From: Patescibacteria group bacterium
GTDB lineage: Bacteria > Patescibacteriota > WWE3 > 2-01-FULL-39-13
Length of the DNA stretch: 6,133 bases
Assembly: GCA_030916925.1 (NCBI GenBank)
Contig: JAUPVU010000006.1
Span: 1-6,133 of the forward strand
Reading direction: 5' to 3'
A program made the translations under genes and the position numbers. The first letter of the stretch is position 1, and every line of letters begins with the position of its first letter. Below the pieces are notes generated by a model. That model had not been told where the DNA came from, did no database searches, and was given only the letters and a program-made list of their open reading frames with translations. This document shows positions 5,446 through 6,133 of this stretch, piece by piece.

Positions 5446-5927
5446 TGACTATGCAAACTGATTATTCAAATTTTAAAGCAAGGCAAAAAGGGGAATACGA
5501 AAAAGCATGGCAGTCTACTGGCAAATGCGTTTTTTGTGATTTGCGAGATAAGTATATTATTTATGAGAAAAACGGAGTGGTCCTTACAACAAATTTATTT
5601 CCATACATCGATGGGCATTTAATGGTAATTCCACGTCGTCATTCTGAAACTATTCAAGAGGTTACAGTCGAGGAATGGGCTGAGTTTAAACATATTATTG
5701 AAATCGGCTCTGAGTTGCTTAAAAAAACTCTAAAAATAAAGGATGTCTGGGTTTTATATCGGATTGGAGAAGGTTATCGGGCCGGAAAATCTGTGGTGCA
5801 TAGTCATATCCACTTGATTCCGTATTCACTTGATTTAATTAAAATGGAATACCAAGAATTAAATATTTCGCCTCAAGAACTTGCCGAGAAATTACGAAAA
5901 ACTCTCAAAAAAAATGAAACTCAATAG
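5445..5927 (+). CDS. HIT-family nucleotide hydrolase/transferase
   Basis: This 160-residue cytoplasmic protein carries the histidine triad as HSHIHLI (H119, H121, H123); in this superfamily the middle histidine attacks the alpha-phosphate of a nucleotide. Upstream it has CVFC (C28, C31), a likely zinc half-site found in many HIT proteins, and NLFPYIDGHLMVIPRRH (50-66), the usual HIT substrate-pocket strand. The C-terminal tail (about 130-160) is a charged helix. Known members cleave or phosphorolyse dinucleoside polyphosphates, or hydrolyse nucleoside phosphoramidates; the precise substrate is not visible. The ATG overlaps the nucleotidyltransferase stop (TAATG), so they are probably translationally coupled; a second ATG at 5451 is an alternative start. 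The next gene starts inside its end, at 5914. Confidence 0.93.
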   Translation: MTMQTDYSNFKARQKGEYEKAWQSTGKCVFCDLRDKYIIYEKNGVVLTTNLFPYIDGHLMVIPRRHSETIQEVTVEEWAEFKHIIEIGSELLKKTLKIKDVWVLYRIGEGYRAGKSVVHSHIHLIPYSLDLIKMEYQELNISPQELAEKLRKTLKKNETQ

Positions 5928-6133
5928 CCATCAGAAAAATGATTTTATAAAGAAGGCAGCATTTATTTCTGATAAATCGACATGTTTATATAAAGTTGGT
6001 TGTGTTGGAGTAATTGAAGATGTTGGACAGACTATTCCATCAATCGCTTTAAAAGATTTATCATTTCGAAAGAAGAATGGTTTTATATATCTTAAAAGTT
6101 GGAATGAAACTTTACCTGGAGAAATCTTTTGCC
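5914..6133 (+). CDS. Probable cytidine/dCMP deaminase-like protein, N-terminal part (3' truncated)
   Basis: An ATG at 5914, inside the last codons of the HIT gene (14-nt overlap), opens a frame that runs 73 codons to the window end. The visible part has an N-terminal helix (FIKKAAFISDKSTC), a strand KVGCVGVIED and later the segment LKSWNETLPGEIFC. This resembles the start of zinc-dependent deaminases of the CMP/dCMP type, where a helix and VGxVxV strand are followed by a substrate loop. The zinc motifs (HAE and PCxxC) would lie beyond the window, so the call cannot be confirmed here. If correct, the enzyme would convert a cytosine nucleotide to its uracil form. No Shine-Dalgarno site is seen, so translation probably depends on coupling to the HIT gene. 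Confidence 0.55.
   Translation, partial: MKLNSHQKNDFIKKAAFISDKSTCLYKVGCVGVIEDVGQTIPSIALKDLSFRKKNGFIYLKSWNETLPGEIFC

Overview
The window is AT-rich, densely packed and uses the standard bacterial code: TGA closes the first reading frame, and no in-frame TGA is read through. Several traits together suggest a Candidate Phyla Radiation (Patescibacteria) genome, possibly of the Microgenomates type. These are very short gaps, ATGA/TAATG overlaps, mostly absent Shine-Dalgarno sites, short type IV pilin-like proteins with paired cysteines, and several single-pass envelope proteins with Thr/Pro-rich linkers. This assignment is an inference from gene style, not from a marker gene.

Region 1 (1-2168, + strand) is the 3' part of a type IV pilus or type II secretion-like operon. 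It holds the C-terminal part of a minor pilin-like protein, then a PilX/GspK-like minor pilin without the usual Glu5. It ends with a 483-residue membrane protein that joins a degenerate PilM/GspL-like cytoplasmic region to a LytR_C-like domain outside the membrane. The three genes overlap end to start, so they are probably translationally coupled.

Region 2 (2180-4156, - strand) is read in the opposite direction and carries two single tRNA genes and three envelope genes. In transcription order these are tRNA-Asp(GTC), a secreted coiled-coil protein, a small single-pass protein with an acidic tail, then a LysM protein with its own good sigma70-type promoter, and tRNA-Gly(CCC). Both tRNAs encode CCA. 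The tRNA-Gly gene lies 11 nt from the convergent pilus operon, with no visible terminator between them.

Region 3 (4238-6133, + strand) starts from an extended -10 promoter with an almost leaderless start. It encodes a tandem-duplicated nucleotidyltransferase (two RfaE2/TagD-like domains, both with an intact HxGH), a HIT-family nucleotide hydrolase or transferase, and the N-terminal part of a probable cytidine/deoxycytidylate deaminase-like protein cut by the window end. The three genes overlap and form a small nucleotide-chemistry operon whose substrate cannot be read from the sequence.

The most interesting items are the PilM/GspL-LytR_C fusion, the double nucleotidyltransferase and its operon with HIT and deaminase-like genes, and the shared linker architecture of the envelope proteins. 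I see no mobile element, CRISPR array, or strong intrinsic terminator.
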